A program made the position numbers and the translations under genes. Of a stretch of DNA of 64,000 nucleotides, positions 7,822 to 15,749 are shown piece after piece (within the stretch, counting starts at the first letter, position 1; every line of letters starts with the position of its first letter). The DNA is taken from assembly GCA_964397045.1 (NCBI GenBank), contig CAYNHF010000033.1:1-64000 (forward strand), given 5' to 3'. Origin of the DNA: CAYNHF01 sp964397045 (GTDB taxonomy: Bacteria; Actinomycetota; Acidimicrobiia; Spongiisociales; UBA5794). The notes under the pieces were generated by a model. That model saw only the letters and a list, made by a program, of their open reading frames with translations. It ran no database searches and was not told where the DNA came from.

Positions 7822-8112
7822 TCAGTTCGCCACGCCGATGACCGGCACTTCGAGCTGCTGACCGGGCACGATGACGCTGCCTGCCAGATCGTTGAGCTCG
7901 CGAATCGCCTCGATCGTCGTGCGGACATCGGCTCCGGGCTCGGTGACAGACGCTGCGATCGTCCACAGCGAATCCCCGGCCCGCACCTGATGCGTCGCAG
8001 TGACATCGAAACCGTCCGCATGGCCGGTAGAAGGCAGGAGGAGCACCAGAGCCACGACGATTGTGGAGATGATGACCAACACTCGTGACGGGGCGGTCTT
8101 CTGTCGCAACAT
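7822..8112 (-). CDS. secreted/anchored LysM protein, probable SOS-linked
   Basis: This encodes 96 residues. A hydrophobic N-terminal segment (about 10-32, ending STGHADG) serves as signal or anchor, and one LysM domain (about 41-91) runs from HQVRAGDSLWTIAASV to VIVPGQQLEVP. LysM binds peptidoglycan. The gene is transcribed divergently from lexA and shares its 292-base control region, which carries three SOS boxes. In Firmicutes the lexA-divergent LysM protein YneA blocks cell division during SOS. The arrangement here suggests an analogous checkpoint role, which is inference. There is no catalytic domain. Confidence 0.85.
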   Translation of the reverse strand: MLRQKTAPSRVLVIISTIVVALVLLLPSTGHADGFDVTATHQVRAGDSLWTIAASVTEPGADVRTTIEAIRELNDLAGSVIVPGQQLEVPVIGVAN

Positions 8113-8281
8113 GATCTGGCCACTCCTCCTGCGTTCCTACCTACCGTGTGACCCGGTGATACCGGATCGCGTGTTCCGGAGGCCCGTGCCTCCGCTGCTT
8201 CGCACCGTATCGGGAGGGTGTGACAGATCTCGTTGCCGTTGGCGTAAGACGACTCGATCCTGGTGTGTCACACTGCCGATC

Positions 8282-8293
8282 GAACAGGTGTTC
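8282..8293. promoter_or_regulatory. SOS box 1 (LexA site)
   Basis: GAACAGGTGTTC fits the Gram-positive/actinobacterial LexA consensus GAAC-N4-GTTC with perfect half-sites. It lies between the LysM gene and lexA, 112 bases before the lexA start. It is the box nearest to the LysM gene. Confidence 0.88.
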
Positions 8294-8313
8294 GTCAGAG
8301 CCACACTGTATCC

Positions 8314-8325
8314 GAACATGTGTTC
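8314..8325. promoter_or_regulatory. SOS box 2 (LexA site)
   Basis: GAACATGTGTTC has perfect LexA half-sites. It begins 32 bases after box 1, about three helical turns, so both operators face the same side of the DNA. Confidence 0.9.
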
Positions 8326-8337
8326 CCCTGTCAAGTC

Positions 8338-8349
8338 GAACATATGTTT
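8338..8349. promoter_or_regulatory. SOS box 3 (LexA site, one mismatch)
   Basis: TCGAACATATGTTTG carries GAAC-N4-GTTT, one base off consensus. It is 24 bases after box 2 and 56 bases before the lexA ATG, probably the box closest to the lexA promoter. Confidence 0.8.
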
Positions 8350-8404
8350 GGTAGGAACGCGAAAACCAGGTACGCTGGCTCGGGCACAAGGAAGGGAGCC
8401 GGGC

Positions 8405-9037
8405 ATGGAACGGGCGCAACTCACCGACCGCCAGCAGCAGATCCTCGACTACGTCTTCACCACCGCCTCAAGCCGGGGTTATCCCCCTTCGGTCCGCGAG
8501 ATCGGTGAGGCGGTGGGCCTCAGTTCTCCATCAACGGTCCACAGTCACCTCAACGCACTGGTTGGGGCCGGGTACATTCGCAGAGACCCCACCAAACCTC
8601 GCGCGATCGAGGTCATCGATCCCGGTCACAGTGAATCCGGGTTTCATCGTGCGCCGGTGCGTGATGTCCCTCTGGTCGGACGCATCGCGGCCGGATCACC
8701 GATCCTCGCCGAACAGGACATCGACGAGATCTACCCGCTCCCTACCGAACTGGTCGGCAACGATCCGGTGTTCATGCTCAACGTACGCGGCGACTCGATG
8801 ATCGACGCCGGAGTCTTCGACGGCGACTACGTCGTTGTGCGTCGTCAGCCGGATGCGCGTGACGGCCAGATGGTCGTTGCCCTGGTCGATGGTGAGGAAG
8901 CCACCGTCAAACGACTGCAGCGGATGGACGGCAGGGTGATCCTCAAGGCGGAGAACCCGGACTATCCACCGATGGTCTTCTCAGACGGGGTCCAGATCCT
9001 CGGGGTTGTTGTCGCCGTGCTGCGCAGGGTCGAGTAA
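8405..9037 (+). CDS. lexA: SOS repressor LexA
   Basis: This encodes 210 residues from the ATG at 8405, preceded by AAGGAAGGGAG. It has an N-terminal winged helix (LTDRQQQILDYV, then PPSVREIGEAVGLSSPSTVHSHL at 27-49) and a C-terminal S24 protease fold. The A96-G97 cleavage site is in RIAAGSP, with catalytic Ser131 (RGDSM) and Lys169 (ATVKRL). LexA represses DNA-damage genes and cleaves itself when bound to RecA filaments. Three SOS boxes upstream show autoregulation. The stop is five bases from that of convergent dapF. Confidence 0.98.
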   Translation: MERAQLTDRQQQILDYVFTTASSRGYPPSVREIGEAVGLSSPSTVHSHLNALVGAGYIRRDPTKPRAIEVIDPGHSESGFHRAPVRDVPLVGRIAAGSPILAEQDIDEIYPLPTELVGNDPVFMLNVRGDSMIDAGVFDGDYVVVRRQPDARDGQMVVALVDGEEATVKRLQRMDGRVILKAENPDYPPMVFSDGVQILGVVVAVLRRVE

Positions 9038-9042
9038 CCGCC

Positions 9043-9798
9043 CTAGCCGGCAATCACTCCCTCGTACACCACATTGCCGGGGCCGACCATCCACGCCTCG
9101 TTTCCGTCCAGTTCGATCTGCAACGTACCGCCCGGCAAGGCCACGAGGGTCGGGGCGGCGACCAGACCGTTGGAGACCGCGGCGTAGACAGATGCCGTTG
9201 CCCCCGTACCCGATGCGAGTGTCTCGCCAACCCCGCGCTCCCAGATCCGCGCTCGAATCGAGGTGAGTCCGGTCGGTGCCACGAACTCGACATTGGTGCG
9301 CTCCGTGAACTCGGGTGCGTTCTCGATCGCCGCGCCAAGGCCTGCGACGTCAACGTCCACCGTGTCCTCGACGAAGACGACTGCGTGAGGGTTGCCTACC
9401 GACACCGGGTGCACGACCACGCCGTGTAGCTCAAACGGGTCGCTAGTCCGCTGCGGCCTACCCACCAGCGCACGCACCCTTCCGTCCGGAAGCACCTGGG
9501 CGGGCATGTCGCCCATCGCGGTCTCGACGATCATCTCCGGCCCCACCCATCCGCGCCGCAAGGCCAGCGTGGCCAGGCACCGCAGCCCATTCCCGCACAT
9601 CTCGGCGGGACCCCCATCGGCATTCCAGTACCGCATCCGAATGCGGTCGTCGGCTACTGCACCAATCTCGAGTAGCCCGTCTGCGCCTACCCCCAAGCGC
9701 CGATCGCACCAACGTTGGATTTGGGCAGGGTCCGGCGCAAAAGGAGCATCAACAACAATGAAGTCGTTCCCCAGTCCTTCCATCTTCACGAAGTCCAA
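9043..9798 (-). CDS. dapF: diaminopimelate epimerase (variant active site)
   Basis: It converts LL- to meso-diaminopimelate for lysine and peptidoglycan synthesis. A TTG start at 9798 is chosen because GAGGAG lies eight bases upstream and the protein then begins MDFVKMEGLGNDF like the family, giving 251 residues; a GTG at 9825 has no ribosome site. The first catalytic cysteine is present in AEMCGNGLRC. The second, expected in the motif ETxxCGTG, is Ser: the sequence reads ERGVGETLASGTGA with codon TCG. Other conserved residues (NADGGPAEMCGNG, VGNPHAV, ER) are kept. It overlaps the end of miaA by 13 bases as the last gene of rny-miaB-miaA-dapF. Confidence 0.9.
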   Translation of the reverse strand: MDFVKMEGLGNDFIVVDAPFAPDPAQIQRWCDRRLGVGADGLLEIGAVADDRIRMRYWNADGGPAEMCGNGLRCLATLALRRGWVGPEMIVETAMGDMPAQVLPDGRVRALVGRPQRTSDPFELHGVVVHPVSVGNPHAVVFVEDTVDVDVAGLGAAIENAPEFTERTNVEFVAPTGLTSIRARIWERGVGETLASGTGATASVYAAVSNGLVAAPTLVALPGGTLQIELDGNEAWMVGPGNVVYEGVIAG

Positions 9799-10715
9799 GA
9801 CAGCTGCTCCTCGATCCGGCTCCACGCCATGTCACACCGCACCGCAGGATCATCGTCCCACGGCAGCCAGTCAATCCGGGGATCTCTTCTGAAGAACGTT
9901 CGCTGCCGCTTCGCCAGTGCCATCGTGGCCGCGACCGCCTGATCGCGGGCAACGGCCAGGTCACCCGTGCCGGCCACCACCGTTAACAATTCCTTGTACC
10001 CCACTGCCTGGCTCGCCGTCATGCCCAGGCGAGGCGCAAGCCCGGCCACCTCGCCGAGCAGACCCGCCGCGAGCATTCCATCCAGCCGCTGCTCTGCCCG
10101 CAGCCGCAACCGGTCTCCGGGGTCGAGTCCGATCCCGATAAAGGCGTGGAGTGGTTCGTACGACCTCACCGCGCCGGCGGTGTCTGTGGTCGCTCTGCCA
10201 CTCGGTGTCTCCCCGGTCAGACGGAGCACCTCGACCGCGCGAAGCACCCGACGCGGGTTGGCCAAATCGACCTGCTCTCCTGCAGCGGGGTCGGCCGCGA
10301 GCAGCTCTACCGACAGGTCGGCGGGAGGCTTGGCCTCGAGCTCGGCCCGCAGCAGCCTGTCGGTCGGCGGGAACTCCAGCGGATCGACCAGGGAACGAAA
10401 ATGCAATCCCGATCCCCCTGCAATCACCGCGGGACGGTTCGCGTCGCGCAGCGACGTCATGACGAGGCGACCGACCTCCTGGAACTCGGCCACCGAGTAC
10501 TCCTCTTCGGGATCGCACAGATCGAGCATGTGATGCGGAACCCGGGAGCACAACGCGGCGTCGGGCTTGGCAGTACCGATGTCCATGTCGCGGTAGACCT
10601 GCATCGAATCGATGCTGACCACCTCTCCCCCGATCCGACGCGCCACTTCGACGGCAAGGTCGGACTTGCCAGCCGCGGTCGGCCCGAGGATCGCGATCGT
10701 CGAGGGGGATGCCAT
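9786..10715 (-). CDS. miaA: tRNA dimethylallyltransferase
   Basis: This encodes 309 residues. It transfers the dimethylallyl group to N6 of A37 in tRNAs reading UNN codons, making the substrate of MiaB, which is encoded just upstream. It has P-loop GPTAAGKS (11-18), DSMQVYRDMDIGTAKP (36-51), and the IAGGSGLHFRSL motif (98-109). The fold and length are standard. It starts five bases after the miaB stop and is overlapped by dapF. Confidence 0.97.
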   Translation of the reverse strand: MASPSTIAILGPTAAGKSDLAVEVARRIGGEVVSIDSMQVYRDMDIGTAKPDAALCSRVPHHMLDLCDPEEEYSVAEFQEVGRLVMTSLRDANRPAVIAGGSGLHFRSLVDPLEFPPTDRLLRAELEAKPPADLSVELLAADPAAGEQVDLANPRRVLRAVEVLRLTGETPSGRATTDTAGAVRSYEPLHAFIGIGLDPGDRLRLRAEQRLDGMLAAGLLGEVAGLAPRLGMTASQAVGYKELLTVVAGTGDLAVARDQAVAATMALAKRQRTFFRRDPRIDWLPWDDDPAVRCDMAWSRIEEQLSWTS

Positions 10716-10720
10716 CCCGC

Positions 10721-12106
10721 TCAGACGGCGCGCGCTGCGAGGTGATGGGGTGCGGCCCGCGTCACCCGGGCAGTCAACAAGGTCCCGGGTTCCCAGGTAC
10801 CCGGCACGTGGACCGGCTTCGCGCCGCGAGTGCGAGCCGTGATGTTCTCCGGATCGCGTTTCGACGGACCTTCCACCAGCACCTCGTACTCATTGCCGAC
10901 CATGGCCCGGTTGGAATCGAAGGTGATCTCGTTCTGTAGGGCGACCAGGCGATCGAAACGTTCCTGGATTACGCCGCGGTCGACCTGGTCCGGCATTCCG
11001 GCTGCCGGGGTTCCGGGGCGGGGCGAATACTGGAACATGAAAGCGCTATCGAACCGGGCGGCCGCCACCACATCGAGGGTGGCTGCGAAATCAGCCTCGG
11101 TCTCGCCGGGAAACCCAACAATGATATCGGTCGACGTGGTGAGCCCCGGAATGATGGAGCGGGCCATGGCCAGCTTCTCGAGGAAACGCTCGGAGCGGTA
11201 GCCGCGGTGCATTGCTGCCAGCACGCCGTCACTTCCCGACTGCAGCGGCAGGTGCAGTTGCTCACACACGGCAGGGGTCTCCGCCATCGCCACCGCAACC
11301 TCTTCACCGAAATCCTTGGGGTGCGGACTCGTGTAGCGGATCCGCTCCAGGCCTTCGATCGCCCCCACCCGACGAAGCAGGTCGGCGAACACCGGCCTAC
11401 GCCCGTTCAGGTCGAGGTCACGCCCGTAGCTGTTGACGTTCTGACCGAGCAGTGTCACCTCAACCACCCCTTCCGCAACCAGGTTCCGCACCTCGGTTGT
11501 GATGTCGGCGGGGCGGCGACTGATCTCTTCACCGCGGACTGCGGGAACGATGCAGAAGGTGCACGAGTTGTTGCATCCGATCGTGATAGTGACCCAGGCG
11601 GAGTGGGCAGACTCCCTGTGGCTCGGGAGCACAGACGGGAGGTCCTCCACCGACGTCGTCTCCTCCCAGATCTCGGTCACGGGACCCCACTCCTCCGCAT
11701 GGTCCAGCAAATCGAGCACCCGGTGCGTGTTGTGGGTCCCGAAGACGACGTCGACCCACGCCGCCCTCTCCTGGATGGCAGCGCGGTCCTTCTGGGCCAT
11801 GCAGCCACCCACCAGGATCTGCATCTCAGGGCGCTCCGTCTTGGCCTGCTTGAGCGCTCCGAGGTAGCCGTACAACTTCTCGTCTGCCTTCTCCCGGATG
11901 GTGCAGGTGTTGAGAACGACCACATCCGCGGTTTCGGGAGTGGCGGCCGGCACCATCCCATCCGACTCGAGCAATCCCCCGATCCGCTCCGAGTCGTGCT
12001 CGTTCATCTGGCACCCGTAGGTGCGAACAAAGTAGGTACGTCCCTCGCGGGTGCGAGGCCGCACGCTCTTGCGGGACGGCATACCGAGCATGATCGTGTC
12101 ACTCAT
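10721..12106 (-). CDS. miaB: tRNA-2-methylthio-N6-dimethylallyladenosine synthase
   Basis: This encodes 461 residues. It is a radical SAM methylthiotransferase that turns i6A37 into ms2i6A37 in tRNA. The N-terminal UPF0004 domain carries three cysteines (TYGCQMN, NTCTIRE, GGCMAQ) for the auxiliary [4Fe-4S] cluster. The radical SAM motif is CNNSCTFC. A TRAM domain (EYEVLVEGPSKR onwards) ends the protein. The ATG at 12106 follows AAGG; a TTG directly before it is a less likely start. It is 24 bases downstream of rny and 5 bases before miaA. Confidence 0.97.
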   Translation of the reverse strand: MSDTIMLGMPSRKSVRPRTREGRTYFVRTYGCQMNEHDSERIGGLLESDGMVPAATPETADVVVLNTCTIREKADEKLYGYLGALKQAKTERPEMQILVGGCMAQKDRAAIQERAAWVDVVFGTHNTHRVLDLLDHAEEWGPVTEIWEETTSVEDLPSVLPSHRESAHSAWVTITIGCNNSCTFCIVPAVRGEEISRRPADITTEVRNLVAEGVVEVTLLGQNVNSYGRDLDLNGRRPVFADLLRRVGAIEGLERIRYTSPHPKDFGEEVAVAMAETPAVCEQLHLPLQSGSDGVLAAMHRGYRSERFLEKLAMARSIIPGLTTSTDIIVGFPGETEADFAATLDVVAAARFDSAFMFQYSPRPGTPAAGMPDQVDRGVIQERFDRLVALQNEITFDSNRAMVGNEYEVLVEGPSKRDPENITARTRGAKPVHVPGTWEPGTLLTARVTRAAPHHLAARAV

Positions 12107-12130
12107 CAAATGACCTTCGTCAGACTGCGC

Positions 12131-13663
12131 TCAGCGGGCGTAGTCGGTGGCCCGGTACTCGCGGATCACCGTCACCTCGATCTGGCCTGGATACTGTAGG
12201 TCCTTCTCGAGCTTGCGGGCCACGTTGCGAGCCAGTTCTGCCGACGCCAGGTCGTCCAACACCCCAGGGTCGACGGCGACACGCACTTCGCGCCCTGCCT
12301 GCATCGCAAACACCCTTTCCACACCCGGGAACGACCCGGCGACTTCCTCGAGTCGCTCCAGACGCTTCACATAGGACTCGAGCGCCTCGCGACGCGCTCC
12401 GGGGCGGGCCGCTGACACCGCATCGGCGGCCTGCACCAAGACCGCAGTGAGCGTGCGGGGCTCCACCTCGTTGTGGTGAGACTCGATGGCGTGCACGATC
12501 GCCGCGTCTTCGCCGAACCGTCTGGCGATCTCAGCCCCGATGAGAGCATGGGATCCACCGACTTCGTGGCTGACCGCTTTCCCGATGTCGTGCAGGAAGG
12601 CGGCCCGGCGTGCCTCCTCCTCGTCCACTCCCAGTTCCGCGCCGAGCATTCCTGCCACATGCGCGGATTCGATGAGATGGTTCAGCACGTTTTGACCGTA
12701 TGAGGTACGGTACTTCAGCCTGCCGAGCAGAGTCACGAGTTCGGAATGCATCCGGGTTACGCCGACTTCGAGCATGGCCCACTCGCCTGCATCGCGAATC
12801 GACTGCCCCACCTCGTCCTTGGCCTTCTCGTGTGACTCCTCGATCGAACTCGGGTGGATCCGGCCATCTTCGACCAGTCGCTCCAGGGTGAGCCGCGCAA
12901 TCTCGCGGCGCACCGGATCGAACGTCGATACGGAAACCGACTCGGGGGTGTCATCCACGATCAGGTTCACGCCGGTAACGGCTTCGAACGTGCGGATGTT
13001 GCGCCCGTCCCGCCCGATGATGCGACCCTTCATGTCGTCAGACGGCAGCGGCACGGTCGATACGGTCGTCTCCGAGACCACTTCTGCCGCCAACCGCTGC
13101 ACCGTGGAAGCAAGGATCCGACGTGCCCGGCGTTCTGCCTCTTCGCGGGCACGCAACTCGGTGTCGCGCACCAGCACCATGGCCTCGCGGCGGGCCTCGT
13201 CTTCGACCTTCGCCAGCAGCTCCTCCTTTGCGGCTCGTGAATCGAATCCTGCGACCCGTTCGAGGGTGTCGCAGGCTTCCTCGCGCATCATTTCGGCTTC
13301 ATGCCGCGACTCGCTGAGCGCGCGCTCTCTTTCCAGGATGAGCTCTTCGCGCTGGGTGAGGTTGGCGGCTCGTTGTTCGAGAGTCGCCTCCCGTTGCGTC
13401 AGGCGGTCCTCCAGCGAGCCAACCTCGATCTTGCGATGTTCGAGAGTGGCCTCTTCTCGCTCACGGTAGGTATCGGCTTTGGCTCTCGCCTCTTCTTCGG
13501 CTCGGGTGAGGATTCGTTGCGCTTCGACCCGTGCTTCACCGACCATTTCGACGGCTGAAGTGGAGGCTTTGCCCGTCTTGCGACGGTACAACTCTCTCCC
13601 GGCATAGAAGGCAATGACCCCAACGAGCAGCGTGATGAGCAGTGGAACCAGCCACTGTTCCAT
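12131..13663 (-). CDS. rny: ribonuclease Y
   Basis: This encodes 510 residues. It has an N-terminal membrane helix (about 4-21), a long coiled coil rich in Glu, Arg and Ala (about 35-195), a KH domain (MKGRIIGRDGRNIRTFEAVTG), then an HD domain with FLHDIGKA and ESHHNE metal ligands. RNase Y is a membrane-bound endoribonuclease that starts mRNA decay. The ATG at 13663 has GGGAG six bases upstream; upstream in-frame sequence is not family-like. It heads the operon rny-miaB-miaA-dapF. The window also encodes RNase J at 33454, so this organism has both Gram-positive-type decay enzymes. Confidence 0.96.
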   Translation of the reverse strand: MEQWLVPLLITLLVGVIAFYAGRELYRRKTGKASTSAVEMVGEARVEAQRILTRAEEEARAKADTYREREEATLEHRKIEVGSLEDRLTQREATLEQRAANLTQREELILERERALSESRHEAEMMREEACDTLERVAGFDSRAAKEELLAKVEDEARREAMVLVRDTELRAREEAERRARRILASTVQRLAAEVVSETTVSTVPLPSDDMKGRIIGRDGRNIRTFEAVTGVNLIVDDTPESVSVSTFDPVRREIARLTLERLVEDGRIHPSSIEESHEKAKDEVGQSIRDAGEWAMLEVGVTRMHSELVTLLGRLKYRTSYGQNVLNHLIESAHVAGMLGAELGVDEEEARRAAFLHDIGKAVSHEVGGSHALIGAEIARRFGEDAAIVHAIESHHNEVEPRTLTAVLVQAADAVSAARPGARREALESYVKRLERLEEVAGSFPGVERVFAMQAGREVRVAVDPGVLDDLASAELARNVARKLEKDLQYPGQIEVTVIREYRATDYAR

Positions 13664-13883
13664 GTTCGCTCCCGTTCCCGGTCCCAATGAACGCAGCAGT
13701 GCCGAGCCCAAAAGGCCCGGCACACACGGCACGAGTCACGCGAAGGGTCGGCTGATCACCCTCTCGGGGTCAACACCCTCCGGCTCGTCAAGTATCTCTT
13801 CTGCATCTGCGTTGGTTGATTCCGTGTTTAGTGAGTTCGTGTGTGTCCGTACGTCGATAGTACCGCACGAATCCCCTGGTTGG

Positions 13884-13916
13884 AACCGCGAAATCCGAAG
13901 CCTCGATTTCGCGGTT
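13884..13916 (-). terminator. hairpin downstream of recA
   Basis: AACCGCGAAATC and GATTTCGCGGTT form a perfect 12-bp stem around a 9-base loop, 30 bases after the recA stop. There is no strong T run, so it may be a terminator that does not need one, or an mRNA 3' stabiliser. The rest of the 282-base gap between recA and rny shows nothing else that I recognise; it must hold the rny promoter. Confidence 0.55.
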
Positions 13917-13945
13917 TCACCGTTTCGCCTCGCCGCGACACCTCG

Positions 13946-15019
13946 CTACTCGGTGTCGGCCTCTTGCACGGCCTCCTCGGCGGACTCCGGATCGGCGTCG
14001 GCTTCGGCTTCAGCTGCCTCGTCTTCGATGAGTCCGACGGCGCGTAGCACCCGGTCCTGAAGCTGCATCGCGATCTCCGGGTTGTCGCCGAGGAACTCTT
14101 TGGCGCGCTCACGGCCCTGCCCGAGCTGATCGCCCTCATAGGTGTACCACGCACCCGCTTTCCTCACGATGCCCTGATCGACGGCAACATCGAGCAGGCT
14201 GCCTTCACGCGAGATGCCCTTGCCGAACATGATGTCGAACTCGGCGAGGCGGAACGGTGGAGCGACCTTGTTTTTGACAATCTTCGCTCGCACCCGGTTG
14301 CCTACATTGTCCGTTCCCTGCTTGATGGCCTCGATACGACGGACGTCGATCCGAACGCTCGAATAAAACTTGAGCGCCCGGCCACCAGGAGTGGTCTCGG
14401 GAGAGCCAAACATTACTCCGATCTTCTCGCGCAGCTGGTTGATGAAGATGGCGGTCGTCTCGGAGCGGTTGATGGTGCCGGCCAACTTGCGTAGCGCCTG
14501 CGACATCAGACGTGCCTGCAGACCGACATGGGTGTCCCCCATATCACCCTCGAGTTCGGCGCGTGGGACCAGTGCAGCCACTGAGTCGATCACGACCACG
14601 TCGAGAGCACCGGAGCGGATCAACATGTCCGTGATCTCGAGCGCCTGCTCGCCGGTGTCCGGTTGGGAGATCAGCAACTCGTCGACATCGACGCCAAGCG
14701 CCTTGGCATACAGCGGATCGAGCGCATGCTCGGCGTCGATGAATGCCGCGACCCCTCCGTTGCGCTGCGCTTCCGCCACAACGTGGAGTGCCAGGGTCGT
14801 CTTGCCGGAAGACTCGGGTCCATAGATCTCGACGATGCGACCACGCGGCACGCCGCCGATGCCCAGCGCTAGGTCGAGAGAGATCGCCCCGGACGGAATC
14901 GCGCTGATATTGCGTACGCTGCCGTCGCTCAGCTTCATGATGGCGCCTTTGCCGAACTGCCGTTCGATCTGCGACATCGCCATCTCCAGGTTCTTCTCCT
15001 GGTCGCTCTGCTCGCTCAA
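13946..15019 (-). CDS. recA: recombinase RecA
   Basis: This encodes 357 residues. RecA forms filaments on single-stranded DNA, drives strand exchange, and triggers LexA self-cleavage. It has Walker A GPESSGKT (67-74), Walker B VVVIDSVAALV, loop L2 region INQLREKIGVMFGSPETTPGG and an acidic tail (EDEAAEAEADADPESAEEA). The TTG at 15019 is chosen because GGGAG lies seven bases upstream and the protein then begins MSEQSDQEKN like its relatives. An SOS box lies 121 bases upstream. The recX gene that usually follows in actinobacteria is not here; rny follows instead. Confidence 0.98.
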   Translation of the reverse strand: MSEQSDQEKNLEMAMSQIERQFGKGAIMKLSDGSVRNISAIPSGAISLDLALGIGGVPRGRIVEIYGPESSGKTTLALHVVAEAQRNGGVAAFIDAEHALDPLYAKALGVDVDELLISQPDTGEQALEITDMLIRSGALDVVVIDSVAALVPRAELEGDMGDTHVGLQARLMSQALRKLAGTINRSETTAIFINQLREKIGVMFGSPETTPGGRALKFYSSVRIDVRRIEAIKQGTDNVGNRVRAKIVKNKVAPPFRLAEFDIMFGKGISREGSLLDVAVDQGIVRKAGAWYTYEGDQLGQGRERAKEFLGDNPEIAMQLQDRVLRAVGLIEDEAAEAEADADPESAEEAVQEADTE

Positions 15020-15139
15020 GGCGGGCTCCCTTCTCCGTCTCGATCGCTGTCTCACTGCGACGGTATCTGCCGACTGTGACAAGTATTGCGCACCGGAATC
15101 ACAAAAGTGTCATTCGTGGATGCGAGGCATACCCTAGGC

Positions 15140-15151
15140 GAACACGTGTTC
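15140..15151. promoter_or_regulatory. SOS box of recA
   Basis: GAACACGTGTTC is a perfect palindrome of the LexA consensus with matching C/G flanks. It lies 121 bases before the chosen recA start, in the 175-base gap to thpR. Confidence 0.93.
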
Positions 15152-15194
15152 GATGTCGAGGAATCGAGTGGTGGGCCGGCAAGCAGCCTGCCGG

Positions 15195-15749
15195 TCAGAG
15201 TGGCAACGTATCGATGGGTTCGTAACGGGTGCCGCCCGGCTCCACGAAGCTCTCGTACATCGTGACTGCATTCACATCGAATCTGACACCACACGAATCG
15301 AACTCCTCGACCAGTCCTCTCACATCTGCCTGCGGACGGATACGAGCCAGCGTCAGATGAGCGTGATACGGACGGTCGTCTGGAGCGAATCCGGCCGCGA
15401 TCGCAGCGCTTTCGGAGGCAGCCGCCAGCGGGGCAAGACGGTCTGCGACGTCCACCCCCATCCACAACACCGTCGCCTTACGCGGCTTCGGAAATGCTCC
15501 GAGACCCTCCAGGCGAGCAACAAACGGACTCGCTGTGAGCTGATCCGCGAGGTACATCATCACGAGATCGCGCTGCACCTCAGTCGACCAGCCCAGGAAT
15601 CGCAACGTCACGTGCCAGTCCTCAGGTCGTACCGGCTTCCACGAAGGCGCCATCTCGAGGTGATCCGCGAGGCACGCAGCCAGCAGATGGCGGGTCTCGC
15701 CGTCGAGGCCGACTGCGAGGAAGACACGCCGCTTAGTAGCTCCGCTCAC
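15195..15749 (-). CDS. thpR: RNA 2',3'-cyclic phosphodiesterase (LigT/ThpR family)
   Basis: This encodes 184 residues. It is a 2H phosphoesterase with the two required motifs, HVTLRF and HLTLAR, about 85 residues apart. Family members hydrolyse RNA 2',3'-cyclic phosphates to 2'-phosphates and can join tRNA half molecules in vitro. The GTG at 15749 overlaps the cinA stop as GTGA, so the genes are translationally coupled; this start also gives a protein beginning just before the first strand (RRVFLAVGLD). CinA-ThpR pairing upstream of recA is common in actinobacteria. Confidence 0.92.
   Translation of the reverse strand: MSGATKRRVFLAVGLDGETRHLLAACLADHLEMAPSWKPVRPEDWHVTLRFLGWSTEVQRDLVMMYLADQLTASPFVARLEGLGAFPKPRKATVLWMGVDVADRLAPLAAASESAAIAAGFAPDDRPYHAHLTLARIRPQADVRGLVEEFDSCGVRFDVNAVTMYESFVEPGGTRYEPIDTLPL

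Noticed and set aside
9799..9825. GTG start for dapF at 9825
   Set aside because: It has no ribosome site and adds a non-conserved arm; the TTG at 9798 has GAGGAG at good spacing and the family N-terminus.
15020..15082. Longer RecA starting at 15082
   Set aside because: The extra 21 residues are arginine-rich and not RecA-like; GGGAG precedes the TTG at 15019.
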